Part shown: piece after piece, positions 1 to 8,479 of the stretch | Layout: every line of letters starts with the position of its first letter | Position numbering within the stretch: position 1 is the stretch's first letter | Assembly: GCA_021732845.1 (NCBI GenBank) | Contig: JAKFUF010000147.1 | Coordinates: 33,711-97,710, forward strand | Source: Planctomycetaceae bacterium | GTDB taxonomy: Bacteria; Planctomycetota; Planctomycetia; Planctomycetales; Planctomycetaceae | DNA: 64,000 nucleotides | Direction: 5' to 3' | The notes under the pieces: model-generated | What the model was told of the DNA's origin: nothing | The model's input: the letters and a program-made list of their open reading frames with translations, nothing else | Databases searched by the model: none | Translations under genes and position numbers: made by a program

Positions 1-282
1 CCGGCCCGCGAAGCAAAACTCTCCGGACCGAAAGGTGTGAGCCTGGATGCCGCTGGCAACGTTTACCTGGCCGACACCGAATCGCACACGATCCGCTACA
101 TCGACATGCAGCGGGGAACGGTCGAACTTTTGGTGGGTGACGGCAAACGCGGCGATGGCCCCGACGGCAACCCGCTCGACTGCCAACTCGCCCGTCCCCA
201 CGGCGTCTTCGTCGACCGCGACGGCACTGTGTTCATCGGCGACAGCGAGAACCACCGGGTGCGTATTTGGCGAAAAAAGTAG
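1..282 (+). CDS. NHL-repeat protein, C-terminal fragment
   Basis: The frame is open from base 1, so the gene starts upstream of the window and only the last 93 residues are seen. The visible part has two NHL-type beta-propeller blades: GPKGVSLDAAGNVYLADT near residues 10-27 and ARPHGVFVDRDGTVFIGDS near residues 63-81, each followed by a hydrophobic-R-I/Y strand, and it ends in RIWRKK. Such propellers in planctomycetes are usually exported or envelope proteins that bind other proteins or carbohydrates; substrate cannot be told from this fragment. The stop is TAG at 280-282. Confidence 0.8.
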   Translation, partial: PAREAKLSGPKGVSLDAAGNVYLADTESHTIRYIDMQRGTVELLVGDGKRGDGPDGNPLDCQLARPHGVFVDRDGTVFIGDSENHRVRIWRKK

Positions 283-643
283 CGATGAGAGGAGGGCAGT
301 TCGTGTCTCTCTGGCCGGATCAGACCGTCGCGGCAGGCATGTCGTCGAAGAATGGTCGGGTTTGACAACTTCGACTCGCGCATCGACTTCGCAATGGATG
401 ATCCGCCACGTCCCGCCGTGGTCGTCCGGTTTAACGGCGAATGTGGAACCCGGTACAGGCGGCAATTTCTGCCCCGTCGGCATCCGCTTCCGCAATCCAG
501 TTGACACCCCTGTGCGGCACTTGTGGCTCGTTGACACTGCAAAATCGCAGTCCTAAGATCGGAATTCCTGCTGGAGTTGAAGCCACGGCTTCCGACCGGC
601 AGGCTTCGAATCCCCCGCGTGATTGTTCAGGAGAAGGCGCCAA
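283..643. other. intergenic, no gene seen
   Basis: About 360 bases between the NHL protein and acetyl-CoA synthetase. The open frames here are antisense or out-of-frame extensions of neighbours and do not look like protein. A Shine-Dalgarno AGGAG lies at 629-633 for the next gene. No clear promoter or hairpin was recognised. Confidence 0.5.
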
Positions 644-2590
644 ATGGCCGGCGAGAACATTACCAGTGTGCTCCACGAAACCCGTACGTTTCCGCCGCCG
701 GCCGAGTTCAGCGCCCTCGCCCACATCAAAAGTGAAGCCGAATACCAGGCCCTGTGGCAGCGGGCCAAGGATGATCCTGCCGGTTTTTGGGGAGACATGG
801 CGCAGAACCTCGACTGGTTCCGCAAATGGGACAAGGTTCTCGACGGCCAGATGCCCAACACCAAGTGGTTCACGGGCGGGAAGCTCAACGCCTCCTACAA
901 CTGCCTCGACCGGCACCTGTTGACATGGCGGAAAAACAAGGCCGCCATCATCTGGGAGGGCGAACCGGGCGACACCCGCACGCTGACCTATCAGGAATTG
1001 CACCGCGAGGTCTGCAAGTTCGCGAATGTGCTCAAACGGCTGGGGGTGGTGACAGGCGACCGGGTCACGCTGTACATGCCGATGATCCCGGAGTTGGCCA
1101 TTGCGATGCTGGCCTGCGCGCGGATTGGAGCCACGCATTCGATCATTTTTGGCGGGTTCAGCGCCGACGCCGTGGCCGACCGCAACAACGATGCGCAGGC
1201 CAAAGTGGTGGTCACCGCCGACGGCGGCTGGCGGCGCGGCAAGGAAGTGCCGCTGAAGAAGGCGGTCGACGAGAGCCTCGAACGCTCGCCTTCCGTGGAA
1301 CGCGTTGTTTGCGTGCGGCGAACAGGCACACCCGTGACGATGGTGCCAGACCGCGACTACTGGTGGCACGATTTGATGGCCACATCGTCCGCGGACTGCG
1401 ACCCCGAAGAACTCGATGCCGAACATCCCCTGTTCATTCTCTATACTTCGGGCAGCACCGGAAAACCCAAAGGTGTGATGCATTCCACCGCGGGCTACAC
1501 GCTCGGCACGATGATGACCAGCAAGTGGGTCTTCGACTTGAAGGACGAAGACACTTACTGGTGTACCGCCGACATCGGCTGGGTCACCGGCCACAGCTAT
1601 ATCGTGTATGGCCCGCTGGCCAATGGTGCGACGACGGTGATGTACGAAGGGGCACCGAACTGGCCGGACGAAGGCCGGTTCTGGCAGATGATCGAAAAGT
1701 ACCGCGTCAACATCTTCTACACCGCACCAACCGCCATCCGGGCGTTCATCAAGTGGGGCGACAACTGGCCCAATTCCCACGATCTCTCCAGCCTGCGGCT
1801 GTTGGGCAGCGTGGGGGAACCAATCAATCCGGAAGCGTGGATGTGGTACCACAGGGTGATTGGCGGCGAGCGCTGCCCGATCGTCGACACGTGGTGGCAG
1901 ACGGAAACGGGGGCGATCATGCTCAGCCCGCTGCCGGGCGTGCAGACGACCAAACCCGGCAGTTGCACGCGCCCGCTGCCTGGCATCGTGCCGGACATCG
2001 TCGACAAGGATGGCAACAGCCTGCCCGACAATGCCGGCGGCTTCCTCGTCATGCGGCAGCCCTGGCCCTCCATGCTGCGCACGCTCTACGGCGATCACGA
2101 TCGCTTCGTGAAGACCTATTTTTCCGAGATCCCCGGCTGCTACTTTGCGGGCGACGGCGCGCGGCGGGATGAAGACGGCTGCCACTGGATCATGGGCCGA
2201 GTCGACGATGTGCTCAATGTCTCCGGACATCGCCTGAGCACCATGGAAGTCGAAAGCGCCCTGGTCTCACACCCGGCCGTGGCTGAAGCGGCCGTGGTCG
2301 GCTTCCCGCATGAGATCAAGGGCGAGGGGATCTGCTGCTTCGTGACCCTGCGCGTCGGCGATGGTGACGACGCCCTGAAGGCCGAGCTGACGCAACATGT
2401 GCGGAAGCACATTGGGGCGCTCGCCCAGCCCGACATGATCCGCTTCACCGCCTCCATGCCCAAAACGCGGAGCGGCAAAATCATGCGGCGGCTGCTGCGT
2501 GACATCGCCGCCGGCCGCGAACGGACCGGCGACACGTCGACGCTGGAAGACTTTACCGTGCTGGCGACGCTCCGCGCGTCAGACGAATAG
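644..2590 (+). CDS. acsA: acetyl-CoA synthetase (AMP-forming)
   Basis: Activates acetate to acetyl-CoA through acetyl-AMP in the cytoplasm. It is 648 residues, the usual Acs length (about 650). The N-terminal ACAS domain is present, followed by the P-loop [11 protein letters not shown] near residue 270, the acetate-pocket motif DTWWQTETG near residue 415 (its tryptophan restricts the pocket to small acids), and the C-terminal hinge and PKTRSGK lysine that is the regulatory acetylation site in the family. ATG 644 is preferred because AGGAG sits 10 bases upstream; an in-frame TTG at 623 has none. No acetyltransferase (Pat) gene is next door. It heads a run of plus-strand genes through cca. Confidence 0.95.
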   Translation: MAGENITSVLHETRTFPPPAEFSALAHIKSEAEYQALWQRAKDDPAGFWGDMAQNLDWFRKWDKVLDGQMPNTKWFTGGKLNASYNCLDRHLLTWRKNKAAIIWEGEPGDTRTLTYQELHREVCKFANVLKRLGVVTGDRVTLYMPMIPELAIAMLACARIGATHSIIFGGFSADAVADRNNDAQAKVVVTADGGWRRGKEVPLKKAVDESLERSPSVERVVCVRRTGTPVTMVPDRDYWWHDLMATSSADCDPEELDAEHPLFILYTSGSTGKPKGVMHSTAGYTLGTMMTSKWVFDLKDEDTYWCTADIGWVTGHSYIVYGPLANGATTVMYEGAPNWPDEGRFWQMIEKYRVNIFYTAPTAIRAFIKWGDNWPNSHDLSSLRLLGSVGEPINPEAWMWYHRVIGGERCPIVDTWWQTETGAIMLSPLPGVQTTKPGSCTRPLPGIVPDIVDKDGNSLPDNAGGFLVMRQPWPSMLRTLYGDHDRFVKTYFSEIPGCYFAGDGARRDEDGCHWIMGRVDDVLNVSGHRLSTMEVESALVSHPAVAEAAVVGFPHEIKGEGICCFVTLRVGDGDDALKAELTQHVRKHIGALAQPDMIRFTASMPKTRSGKIMRRLLRDIAAGRERTGDTSTLEDFTVLATLRASDE

Positions 2591-2619
2591 CGGCTTAAAA
2601 GGCCCCCCGGGAATGCATC

Positions 2620-3192
2620 ATGACGGAAACTGACAACCTCATCAGTGCCGAGCAATTTGCCGAGCAGCGTCATGAATTCCCGGACGGCGGCCGGTGGGCG
2701 GAGCTGGAAGCGGGCAAAGTCGTGACCCTCTCGGACACCGATGTGGATCACGGGACCGCCATCCTCAACCTCAGCAAGGCGCTCGCCGGTGCCGTGCGCC
2801 CGATCGACGGCTACGCCTGCTTCGACCAGCGGTTTGTTCTCGCGCGAAATCCAGACACGGTTCGCTCGGCTTCGATGGCGTTTTTCACGGAGGGACCGGC
2901 GTTCGCCGAAATGGACAAGCCCGCCAGTGAAACGCGGCCGGCCCTCCTGGTGGAAATCGCCTCGACCAAAGACCGTCGGCTGGCCATGCGGGAGCGCGTC
3001 GAAACGTGGCTCAACTGGGGCGTCCCCCACGTCTGGGTTCTCGACACGCATGCCAAGACGGTGCATCTGTTCGCCAAGCACCAAGCCTCACGTCAGTTGA
3101 CCGGGACACAGATCCTCTCCGGAGGCGAGATTGTGCCACAGCTCTCGGTGGCGGCGAATGAACTGTTTGATGTTCCGAAGTGGTACCGTTAA
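2620..3192 (+). CDS. Uma2-family (DUF820) PD-(D/E)XK protein
   Basis: 190 residues with the Uma2 layout: N-terminal ISAEQFAEQ helix, GRWAELEAGKVV strand pair, a central DQRFVLARNPDTVR strand, LLVEIASTKDR and the closing YLNWGVPHVWVLD-type segment (here WLNWGVPHVWVLDT) and a C-terminal GGEIVPQLSV strand. The family has a restriction-endonuclease fold and is very abundant in cyanobacteria and planctomycetes; its cellular role is not settled. The usual PD dipeptide of the core (R-x-PD-x-x-F) reads S-A-S here (RSASMAF), so one metal ligand may be missing and nuclease activity is doubtful. It begins 29 bases after acsA and is probably co-transcribed. Confidence 0.85.
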   Translation: MTETDNLISAEQFAEQRHEFPDGGRWAELEAGKVVTLSDTDVDHGTAILNLSKALAGAVRPIDGYACFDQRFVLARNPDTVRSASMAFFTEGPAFAEMDKPASETRPALLVEIASTKDRRLAMRERVETWLNWGVPHVWVLDTHAKTVHLFAKHQASRQLTGTQILSGGEIVPQLSVAANELFDVPKWYR

Positions 3193-3224
3193 GAACGGCC
3201 CATATTCATGAACGGAGTCCCTTG

Positions 3225-4346
3225 ATGTCCCGCCTCTCACGTCGAACTTTTCTGCAGGCCAGCGGTGTGGCTTCATTGGGGACGTTGGCCGCGCTGCCGG
3301 TTGTCGCCAGCCAGACGGCGAAGGCAGCGCCGCGTGCGGCAATCGTGCTCTGCCTGACGGGCGGTCCCAGCCAGATCGACACTTGGGATCCCAAGCCGGA
3401 CGCGCCGAGGGAAGTCCGCGGCCCCTTCACGCCGATCGCCACTTCGGTCCCGGGTGTGTTCGTCAGCGAACTGTTTCCGCGGCTCGCCCAACGAATGCAC
3501 AAGGTGCAACTGGTGCGGTCGCTGCATCATGCGGATGTGACGATTCATGAAACCGGTTTGCAGCGGATGCTCACTGGCCGCCGCGAGCCTGGGCGGCCCT
3601 GGCCGCACTTCGGAGCGATGATTGCCAAACAATTTGGTCCCACTCCTGAAGCTGTCCCGGCGAATGTGATTCTTCCCGCACCGTTGGAGTCTCTCGGAAC
3701 AGAGGAGTCGCGCGGGCAGGACGCGGGATTTTTGCCGGAGATGTTTGCTCCGGCATCGAGCGCGGCGGTGAGCCACCTGCTGCACCGCGCGACTCCAGCA
3801 GACGAGGCAGCCTACGGCACGCATGAGTTCGGCCGGAACTGCCATGCTGCCAGGCAGCTCATTGAGGCTGGAGTCCGCGTCTGCACCGTCAACCATTTTC
3901 AGACGGTGTTTGACGGACCAAGCTGGGACATGCACGCCAACGGAGCGGCACTTCCCACCACGCTCGCCGACTACCGGGATCTGGTCGCGTCTCAGTTCGA
4001 CCAGGCATATTCGGCATTGCTGGATGATCTGGAGGCCCGTGGCCTGCTCAGCGAGACAGTGGTCGCCGTGGTGAGTGAAATGGGGCGCACACCATTTTTG
4101 AACGCTCGCGGCGGACGCGATCACTGGAGCGGCGTCTGGTCGAACCTGTTGGCTGGCGGCCGTGTCGAGGTGGGAATAGTTCTGGGGGCGTCGGATCGAC
4201 TGGGCGGCGCGCCGGTCGATCAGCCGGTTTCTCCCGATGAATTTTTGGCAAAACTGCTCAGCGCCATGCGGATTGATCCACACAGGCCGGTGGCCGGCCC
4301 GCACGGTGCATTCGAGCCGTGGGTGCATCGGCCGGCGACGGCGTAG
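3225..4346 (+). CDS. DUF1501 family exported protein (short form)
   Basis: 373 residues, shorter than the usual DUF1501 length of about 430-500. It begins MSRLSRRTFLQ, a twin-arginine signal, and the mature part opens with the family motif LCLTGGPSQIDTWDPKP. Further landmarks are GTHEFGRNCHAARQLIEAGVR, VVSEMGRTP and GRDHW, which correspond to the metal-binding regions of the alkaline-phosphatase/sulfatase-like fold. ATG 3225 has GGAG at 3214-3217; the earlier in-frame codon at 3180 lies inside the preceding gene. Role unknown; in planctomycetes the family normally pairs with DUF1549/1553 proteins, but no partner is adjacent here. Confidence 0.9.
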   Translation: MSRLSRRTFLQASGVASLGTLAALPVVASQTAKAAPRAAIVLCLTGGPSQIDTWDPKPDAPREVRGPFTPIATSVPGVFVSELFPRLAQRMHKVQLVRSLHHADVTIHETGLQRMLTGRREPGRPWPHFGAMIAKQFGPTPEAVPANVILPAPLESLGTEESRGQDAGFLPEMFAPASSAAVSHLLHRATPADEAAYGTHEFGRNCHAARQLIEAGVRVCTVNHFQTVFDGPSWDMHANGAALPTTLADYRDLVASQFDQAYSALLDDLEARGLLSETVVAVVSEMGRTPFLNARGGRDHWSGVWSNLLAGGRVEVGIVLGASDRLGGAPVDQPVSPDEFLAKLLSAMRIDPHRPVAGPHGAFEPWVHRPATA

Positions 4347-4398
4347 TTCGTGCCGGCGGACATGCGGGCAGGAACTGGCATCGGGGATAGTTTGGCAC

Positions 4399-5640
4399 AT
4401 GGACGATCAACGCGAATTTGCGGTGGAGGTCGTCCGCAGGCTGCAGCAGGCGGGATACACCGCGCTGTGGGCCGGAGGCTGCGTCCGCGACCTGCTGTTG
4501 GGTCTGCCTGCCGCCGATTATGACGTGGCGACCACTGCCACGCCGGAGCAGGTGCGGGATGTCTTTGGCCACCGCCGCACGCTGACTGTCGGGGCCAGCT
4601 TCGGGGTGATCATCGTCCAAGGCCCCAAGCCGGCCGGCGATGTCGAAGTCGCCACCTTTCGTACGGAGGGTCCGTATCTGGATGGCCGCCGACCGCAGTC
4701 GGTCGCGTTTGCCACTCCGGAAGAAGACGCGCAGCGGCGCGACTTCACCATCAACGGCATGTTCTACGATCCCCTGACAGAGCAGGTGCTGGACTTTGTC
4801 GGAGGGCAGCGGGACTTGGAACTGCGGCAGGTGCGCGCGATTGGCGATGCCCATGCACGCTTTACGGAAGACAAGCTGCGGATGCTGCGGGCGGTGCGGA
4901 TCACCGCGCGGTTCGGGTTCGATCTGGATCGAGCCACGGGTGAGGCGGTGCGCGCGATGGCGCGGGAAATCTGCGTCGTCAGCCAGGAGCGGATCGCCCA
5001 GGAGCTGAAAAAGATACTGGTCAACCGGCACCGGGCGCGGGCCGTGCAGCTCGCGGCGGACCTGGAAGTGCTCCTGGAGATTCTTCCCGAACTGGCCATG
5101 CCGCTGGCGACACCTGCTGTATGGACGATCCTCATCAAGTCGCTGGAGATGCTGGAGGCTCCGCGGTTCGAATTGGCGATGGCCGTCCTGCTGCGCGCGG
5201 CGGCGATCCCTGAACATGGCATCGTGGCCTGTTGCCGGCGGCTGCGGCTGTCGATCAAGGAGGAGGAACAGGTCCTGTGGCTCGTGCAGCACCAACATGC
5301 CCTGCAGGCTGCCGCGCGGCAGCCATTGGCAAAGCTCAAGCGGCTGGTGGCTCACCACCAGATCGACGAACTGATCAGTCTTGCCCGCGTGCAGGCCCAG
5401 GCGTGCGGAGGGATCGACGCGGAGGCCGATTTCGTGGAACAGTACCTGCGAGAAACCCCACGAGACATCATCGATCCGCCGCCACTGGTCAACGGGGAGG
5501 ATTTGAAGCAAATGGGGCTGCGGCCCGGCCCAGCCTTCAAAACCCTGCTGGAGTCGATCCGTGATGCGCAGCTTGAAGGGCGCGTGACCAGGCGTGAAGA
5601 GGCCCTGGATCTGCTGCGTTCACTGGCCCGGGAGACCTGA
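4399..5640 (+). CDS. cca: CCA tRNA nucleotidyltransferase
   Basis: Class II nucleotidyltransferase that adds or repairs the 3' CCA of tRNAs. The 413-residue protein has the head motif GGCVRDLLLG and the catalytic DYDVAT carboxylates near residues 24-43, then RRDFTINGMFYD (nucleotide-binding) near residue 115, the RNA and metal motif DKLRMLRAVRITARFGF near 155, and a helical tail from about 230. No HD phosphohydrolase motif is visible in the tail, so it is the shorter type rather than the E. coli three-activity type. ATG 4399 is chosen because upstream in-frame codons run into the DUF1501 gene. It could in principle be the poly(A) polymerase paralogue. Confidence 0.93.
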   Translation: MDDQREFAVEVVRRLQQAGYTALWAGGCVRDLLLGLPAADYDVATTATPEQVRDVFGHRRTLTVGASFGVIIVQGPKPAGDVEVATFRTEGPYLDGRRPQSVAFATPEEDAQRRDFTINGMFYDPLTEQVLDFVGGQRDLELRQVRAIGDAHARFTEDKLRMLRAVRITARFGFDLDRATGEAVRAMAREICVVSQERIAQELKKILVNRHRARAVQLAADLEVLLEILPELAMPLATPAVWTILIKSLEMLEAPRFELAMAVLLRAAAIPEHGIVACCRRLRLSIKEEEQVLWLVQHQHALQAAARQPLAKLKRLVAHHQIDELISLARVQAQACGGIDAEADFVEQYLRETPRDIIDPPPLVNGEDLKQMGLRPGPAFKTLLESIRDAQLEGRVTRREEALDLLRSLARET

Positions 5641-5683
5641 GCGGACGAGAACCACAAACAATCCCCGGAACTTGTTCCGCCAA

Positions 5684-6370
5684 TCAGCCCGGCGGCAGGG
5701 CCGAGTTGGGCATCGCGGCACCGGTGGGCTCGGGATAGAACAGCCGGCCGATTTCGCCGCTCAGGGCGGACAAGTACATTTTCTTCCAGGTGTTGTACTC
5801 GTAGTCGTCGACCGAGACGCCGATGGTCGTGGGGAACATCGAGTGGATCGACTTGGAATAAATCGAAGACGAATTTTTCCCCTCATCCATGTCGATGACT
5901 TCGACCGTCAGATCGGCCCGCCCGCGGTAAAGTTCGGCACTGCGTTCTTCAAACAGGCTGAACTGCCGCAGATCGACGTAGATGACATAGCCGGCGTCAA
6001 ACTCGGCACCAATCTCCGCCGGCTTGCTCCAGTTGGGGTTCTTGTCCGTCCAGGCATGGACCTTGTCGGTGTCGATCACGGGGATCTTTTTTTCCCGCAG
6101 TTGGGCCGCAATATGCCGCGCCAGATTGTGGTCCACATCGGCGTTGTCCCATTTCAGCTCGGGGGGGGCAAAGCAGACGACGAGCACCGGCTTGTTTTTC
6201 TTGTCGGTGATCTCGTGCTTGGTCCGAATGTGGAAATCGGGATCAGTCTGGGGCGGACCACCGATCAGCCAGCCCATCAGCAGGACGGCGTTGCAGCCCG
6301 TGGCACTCATGGCGACGCAAACCAGGCAGACAGCCTGAATCCAGGTGAGCAGTGCGCGGCGGGTCGGCAT
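5684..6370 (-). CDS. lipoprotein, possible LpoB/CsgG-like fold (copy A)
   Basis: 228 residues with a signal peptide ending in the lipobox S-A-T-G-C (residues 22-26), so it should be lipid-anchored. The mature part alternates strands and helices: PVLVVCFAPP, then LARHIAAQLREKKIPVIDTDKV, then a stretch AGYVIYVDLRQFS and ADLTVEVID. This order (ageing name-less strand, helix, 'old-name' V-I-D-T strand, helix, yet another strand reporting an organism-wide Y-V-I) resembles the anticodon-binding-like fold of LpoB/CsgG-type periplasmic lipoproteins; that is inference only. ATG 6370 is preferred over ATG 6406 because GAAGGA lies just upstream and it gives a normal signal peptide. It follows a sequence-related lipoprotein (6456-7190) by 85 bases, likely an operon. 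Confidence 0.7.
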   Translation of the reverse strand: MPTRRALLTWIQAVCLVCVAMSATGCNAVLLMGWLIGGPPQTDPDFHIRTKHEITDKKNKPVLVVCFAPPELKWDNADVDHNLARHIAAQLREKKIPVIDTDKVHAWTDKNPNWSKPAEIGAEFDAGYVIYVDLRQFSLFEERSAELYRGRADLTVEVIDMDEGKNSSSIYSKSIHSMFPTTIGVSVDDYEYNTWKKMYLSALSGEIGRLFYPEPTGAAMPNSALPPG

Positions 6371-6455
6371 GAGTTTCCTTCGGACGGGCGTGCTGGCGAG
6401 GTTCATGGTACGTCCCTGCTTGATCTTTGTGCCACCGGGTCTGTGACAGGCGGTC

Positions 6456-7190
6456 TCAGAATTCGTCGCCGGGACGGTAGTCCCAGAATTTCCGCGTCAG
6501 CTCATCAGCCACTTGATCGATGAACTGCCGGCGGAACACCGACAAATCGCGCTGCTCCAGGGGGAGGGCCTGGTGCGACGGGAACTTGGCGTCCATGGTC
6601 CCGGTGTAAATCGTGTGCGGCGTCTGTACCCCGTTCTCCTTCGTGAACTTGACGGTGGAGATGAGCGCCGAGGCACTCCCGCGGAGCAATTGCGGACTGT
6701 TCGGTTCGGTGAAGCTCACTTGAGTGAAGCGGATCAGAATCACGTAGTTCGCCTTGAACTCTTTGGCGAGGTCCGCCACCTGCACATCGTCGACATCCGA
6801 ACCATGATCGTCGATCCAGGTGGCAACCTTCTGGGTGTCGACCACGTTGATATCCTGCAGTTTCAGCCGGCGGCTCAGGCCGGCGATCACATCAATGTCC
6901 AACGCCCCATACTGGCTGCGGGCGCTTTCCGGTGAGTTCGAAAGGATCACCACCCGCTTGTCCTTGCCCTTCAGCGTTTCGCCGGTTCGCTGCTTGAATT
7001 CGCAGTCTTCCAGGTCACGGCCCTTGAGCATCATCACCGTGCCGATGATGATCTGGCAGCCCGTCGACATGGGAAGCAGGGTGATGAAGATCAGCGGGAC
7101 CAGCGCGGCCCGCAGCCCGCCCAGCAGCCGGAACGGCCGCGTCGGACGGCCTTGCGGAGGTCGTGCTTCCATGGTTGTGGGGCGATCCAT
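6456..7190 (-). CDS. lipoprotein, possible LpoB/CsgG-like fold (copy B)
   Basis: 244 residues with a long basic N-region, a hydrophobic stretch ending in lipobox M-S-T-G-C near residue 45, and a mature domain with the same plan as the downstream lipoprotein: RVVILSNSP, LSRRLKLQDINVVDTQKVATWI, ANYVILIRFTQVS and ALISTVKF. The shared V-V/I-D-T-x-K-V-x-x-W segment and the order of elements suggest the two genes are divergent duplicates. ATG 7190 is preferred to ATG 7196 because AAGGA sits 6 bases before 7190 but abuts 7196. Function unknown; an envelope-anchored accessory protein is the most that can be inferred. Confidence 0.7.
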   Translation of the reverse strand: MDRPTTMEARPPQGRPTRPFRLLGGLRAALVPLIFITLLPMSTGCQIIIGTVMMLKGRDLEDCEFKQRTGETLKGKDKRVVILSNSPESARSQYGALDIDVIAGLSRRLKLQDINVVDTQKVATWIDDHGSDVDDVQVADLAKEFKANYVILIRFTQVSFTEPNSPQLLRGSASALISTVKFTKENGVQTPHTIYTGTMDAKFPSHQALPLEQRDLSVFRRQFIDQVADELTRKFWDYRPGDEF

Positions 7191-7348
7191 CGCCATTCCT
7201 TCGCAGCAGCGATTGACGGAAAAAACTCGAGGAGGACGGCGCACCAGGGTGCGGTCGCGGAGCGATTGAGAGCGAGGAAGTCAGTGGGAGGTGAGAGAAC
7301 GGCTTCGACGTTGTGCAGCTTGAACTCGAAACCTATTTCAAATTTGAC

Positions 7349-7440
7349 GTGTTCGACAAAAGCCAATTTCAAATCTCAAATCTCAAATTTCACAGTCTTT
7401 GCAGCCACACCGAACCGTCGACTGAGCTTTAAGGATCGCG
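7349..7440. repeat. dispersed repeat, CAAAAGCC...TTTCACAG type, copy 1
   Basis: Starts GTGTTCGACAAAAGCCAATT, continues through an AT-rich run of short CAAATCT/CAAATTT units, TTTCACAGTC, and GCCACACCGAAC. The copy at 63646-63702 matches it along the same order and keeps similar sequence beyond GAAC. An inverted AT-rich arm (TGAAATTTGAAATCTGAAATT) lies at about 7663-7684. Confidence 0.7.
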
Positions 7441-7724
7441 GCAACAATAACATGGTGAAGTTGCTTGGGATGGACGCCGATTGAGGGCAGATTCATCAGC
7501 CGGCTCGCGTTAGCGTCCGGTTCGTGGCGTTGGCGTCTTCCGATCATCCTCCAACTCATTGGCTGTGCGGCTCGTCAAAAATCGACAGCTATTCTTGCTG
7601 CGGCACTAAGGGTACAAACGTAACTGTTGCCCCGCAAAGTGGATAATGCGAAGAAGCATTTTACCGTGAAATTTGAAATCTGAAATTAGATTTCAAGACT
7701 CGTGAACGGGCTCGCGTCCCAACA
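7441..7724. other. intergenic, repeat-derived
   Basis: No gene seen. 7498-7522 (AGCCGGCTCGCGTTAGCGTC then CGGTT) matches one arm of the palindrome at 32468-32532. The AT-rich inverted arm at about 7663-7684 pairs with 7371-7392, so 7366-7693 may be one mobile-element relic. Confidence 0.5.
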
Positions 7725-8183
7725 TCACCCAACTCCGCGAAACTGCAGGACCAACAAGTAAACCCAATGCAGCACTCCGGCGGCCATCAGGGCGACCATC
7801 CAAATCAACGCGGTGTCAGCCGGACGGTGGACGCCGAGAAGCCGGCCGGCGAACACACTGCCAATGCCCCAGGGAACCTGGATCGCGCAAAACGCGGCCA
7901 GCAACAGGCCGGCGGGGTTGGCACGACAGCAACCCACAAGATCGAAATGCATAAAGTGCGAAAAGGCGGTCGTCATTCCGCAACTGGGACAGGGAATGCC
8001 GACCAGCATGCGGAAGGTGCAGGGCGGAAGACCCAGTTGCTGGTGCGTGCCATACCCCCTGGGGGACGGTTCAAGAGACCGGGCCAGGGCGAAGCCACTT
8101 ACCAGAAACAGAACCCACGCAGCCAGCAGCCACCGGCCAGTGCGTTGGAGAGGGTATCCGTCCAGAAACAAATTGTGACGCAT
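7725..8183 (-). CDS. DUF2752 membrane protein
   Basis: 152 residues with three predicted membrane segments: WLLAAWVLFLVSGFALA near residues 18-34, LLLAAFCAIQVPWGIGSVFA near 95-115, and LIWMVALMAAGVLHWVYLLV near 127-147. The hallmark GIPCPSCGMTTAF lies between segments one and two, where the P-C-P-S-C-G-x-T signature of DUF2752 is expected. Family function is unknown. ATG 8183 is chosen although its ribosome site is weak; the frame remains open to 8306, where the residues look non-globular. It stands alone between repeat-rich spacers. Confidence 0.85.
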   Translation of the reverse strand: MRHNLFLDGYPLQRTGRWLLAAWVLFLVSGFALARSLEPSPRGYGTHQQLGLPPCTFRMLVGIPCPSCGMTTAFSHFMHFDLVGCCRANPAGLLLAAFCAIQVPWGIGSVFAGRLLGVHRPADTALIWMVALMAAGVLHWVYLLVLQFRGVG

Positions 8184-8309
8184 AGGGGGAGAGGCCGGGA
8201 GTGTTAACGGAATCGCTGAATGGCTGCAAGAGGAGTTCGGGGAGATTGAGGGAGGGCGTTCGTTGTCATACACGAGTTGTGAGGGCAATGGTTGTGTTGG
8301 ATTCATTGC

Positions 8310-8464
8310 CGACGTGGCGGGAGGGCGAAGCTCCTGCTGAGCCGTGGTTTACGGTGCGAATTGGCCTCTCGCCGCCTTTCGATCACAAAGTCCTTAATTC
8401 GCTGTAGAAACCGCGTTTTTCGTTGTTCGCGGCTCGGCAGGAGCCTCGCCCTCCCGCCGCGTCG
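8310..8464. mobile_element. MITE-like inverted-repeat element
   Basis: Two 34-base arms face each other: 8310-8343 (CGACGTGGCGGGAGGGCGAA then GCTCCTGCTGAGCC) and 8431-8464, which is its reverse complement with three differences, all of the C/T transition kind. The 87-base middle carries no gene. The GGAGGGCGAGGCTCCTGC core is a repeat type I associate with planctomycete genomes. No transposase is present, so movement would have to be in trans. Confidence 0.65.
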
Positions 8465-8479
8465 TCCTGTTTGGGCAGC

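Noticed and set aside
431..2230. Long antisense reading frame opposite acsA
   Set aside because: Lies wholly in the shadow of a complete, well-recognised gene; its translation is low-complexity and rich in His/Arg/Ala as expected of GC-rich antisense frames.
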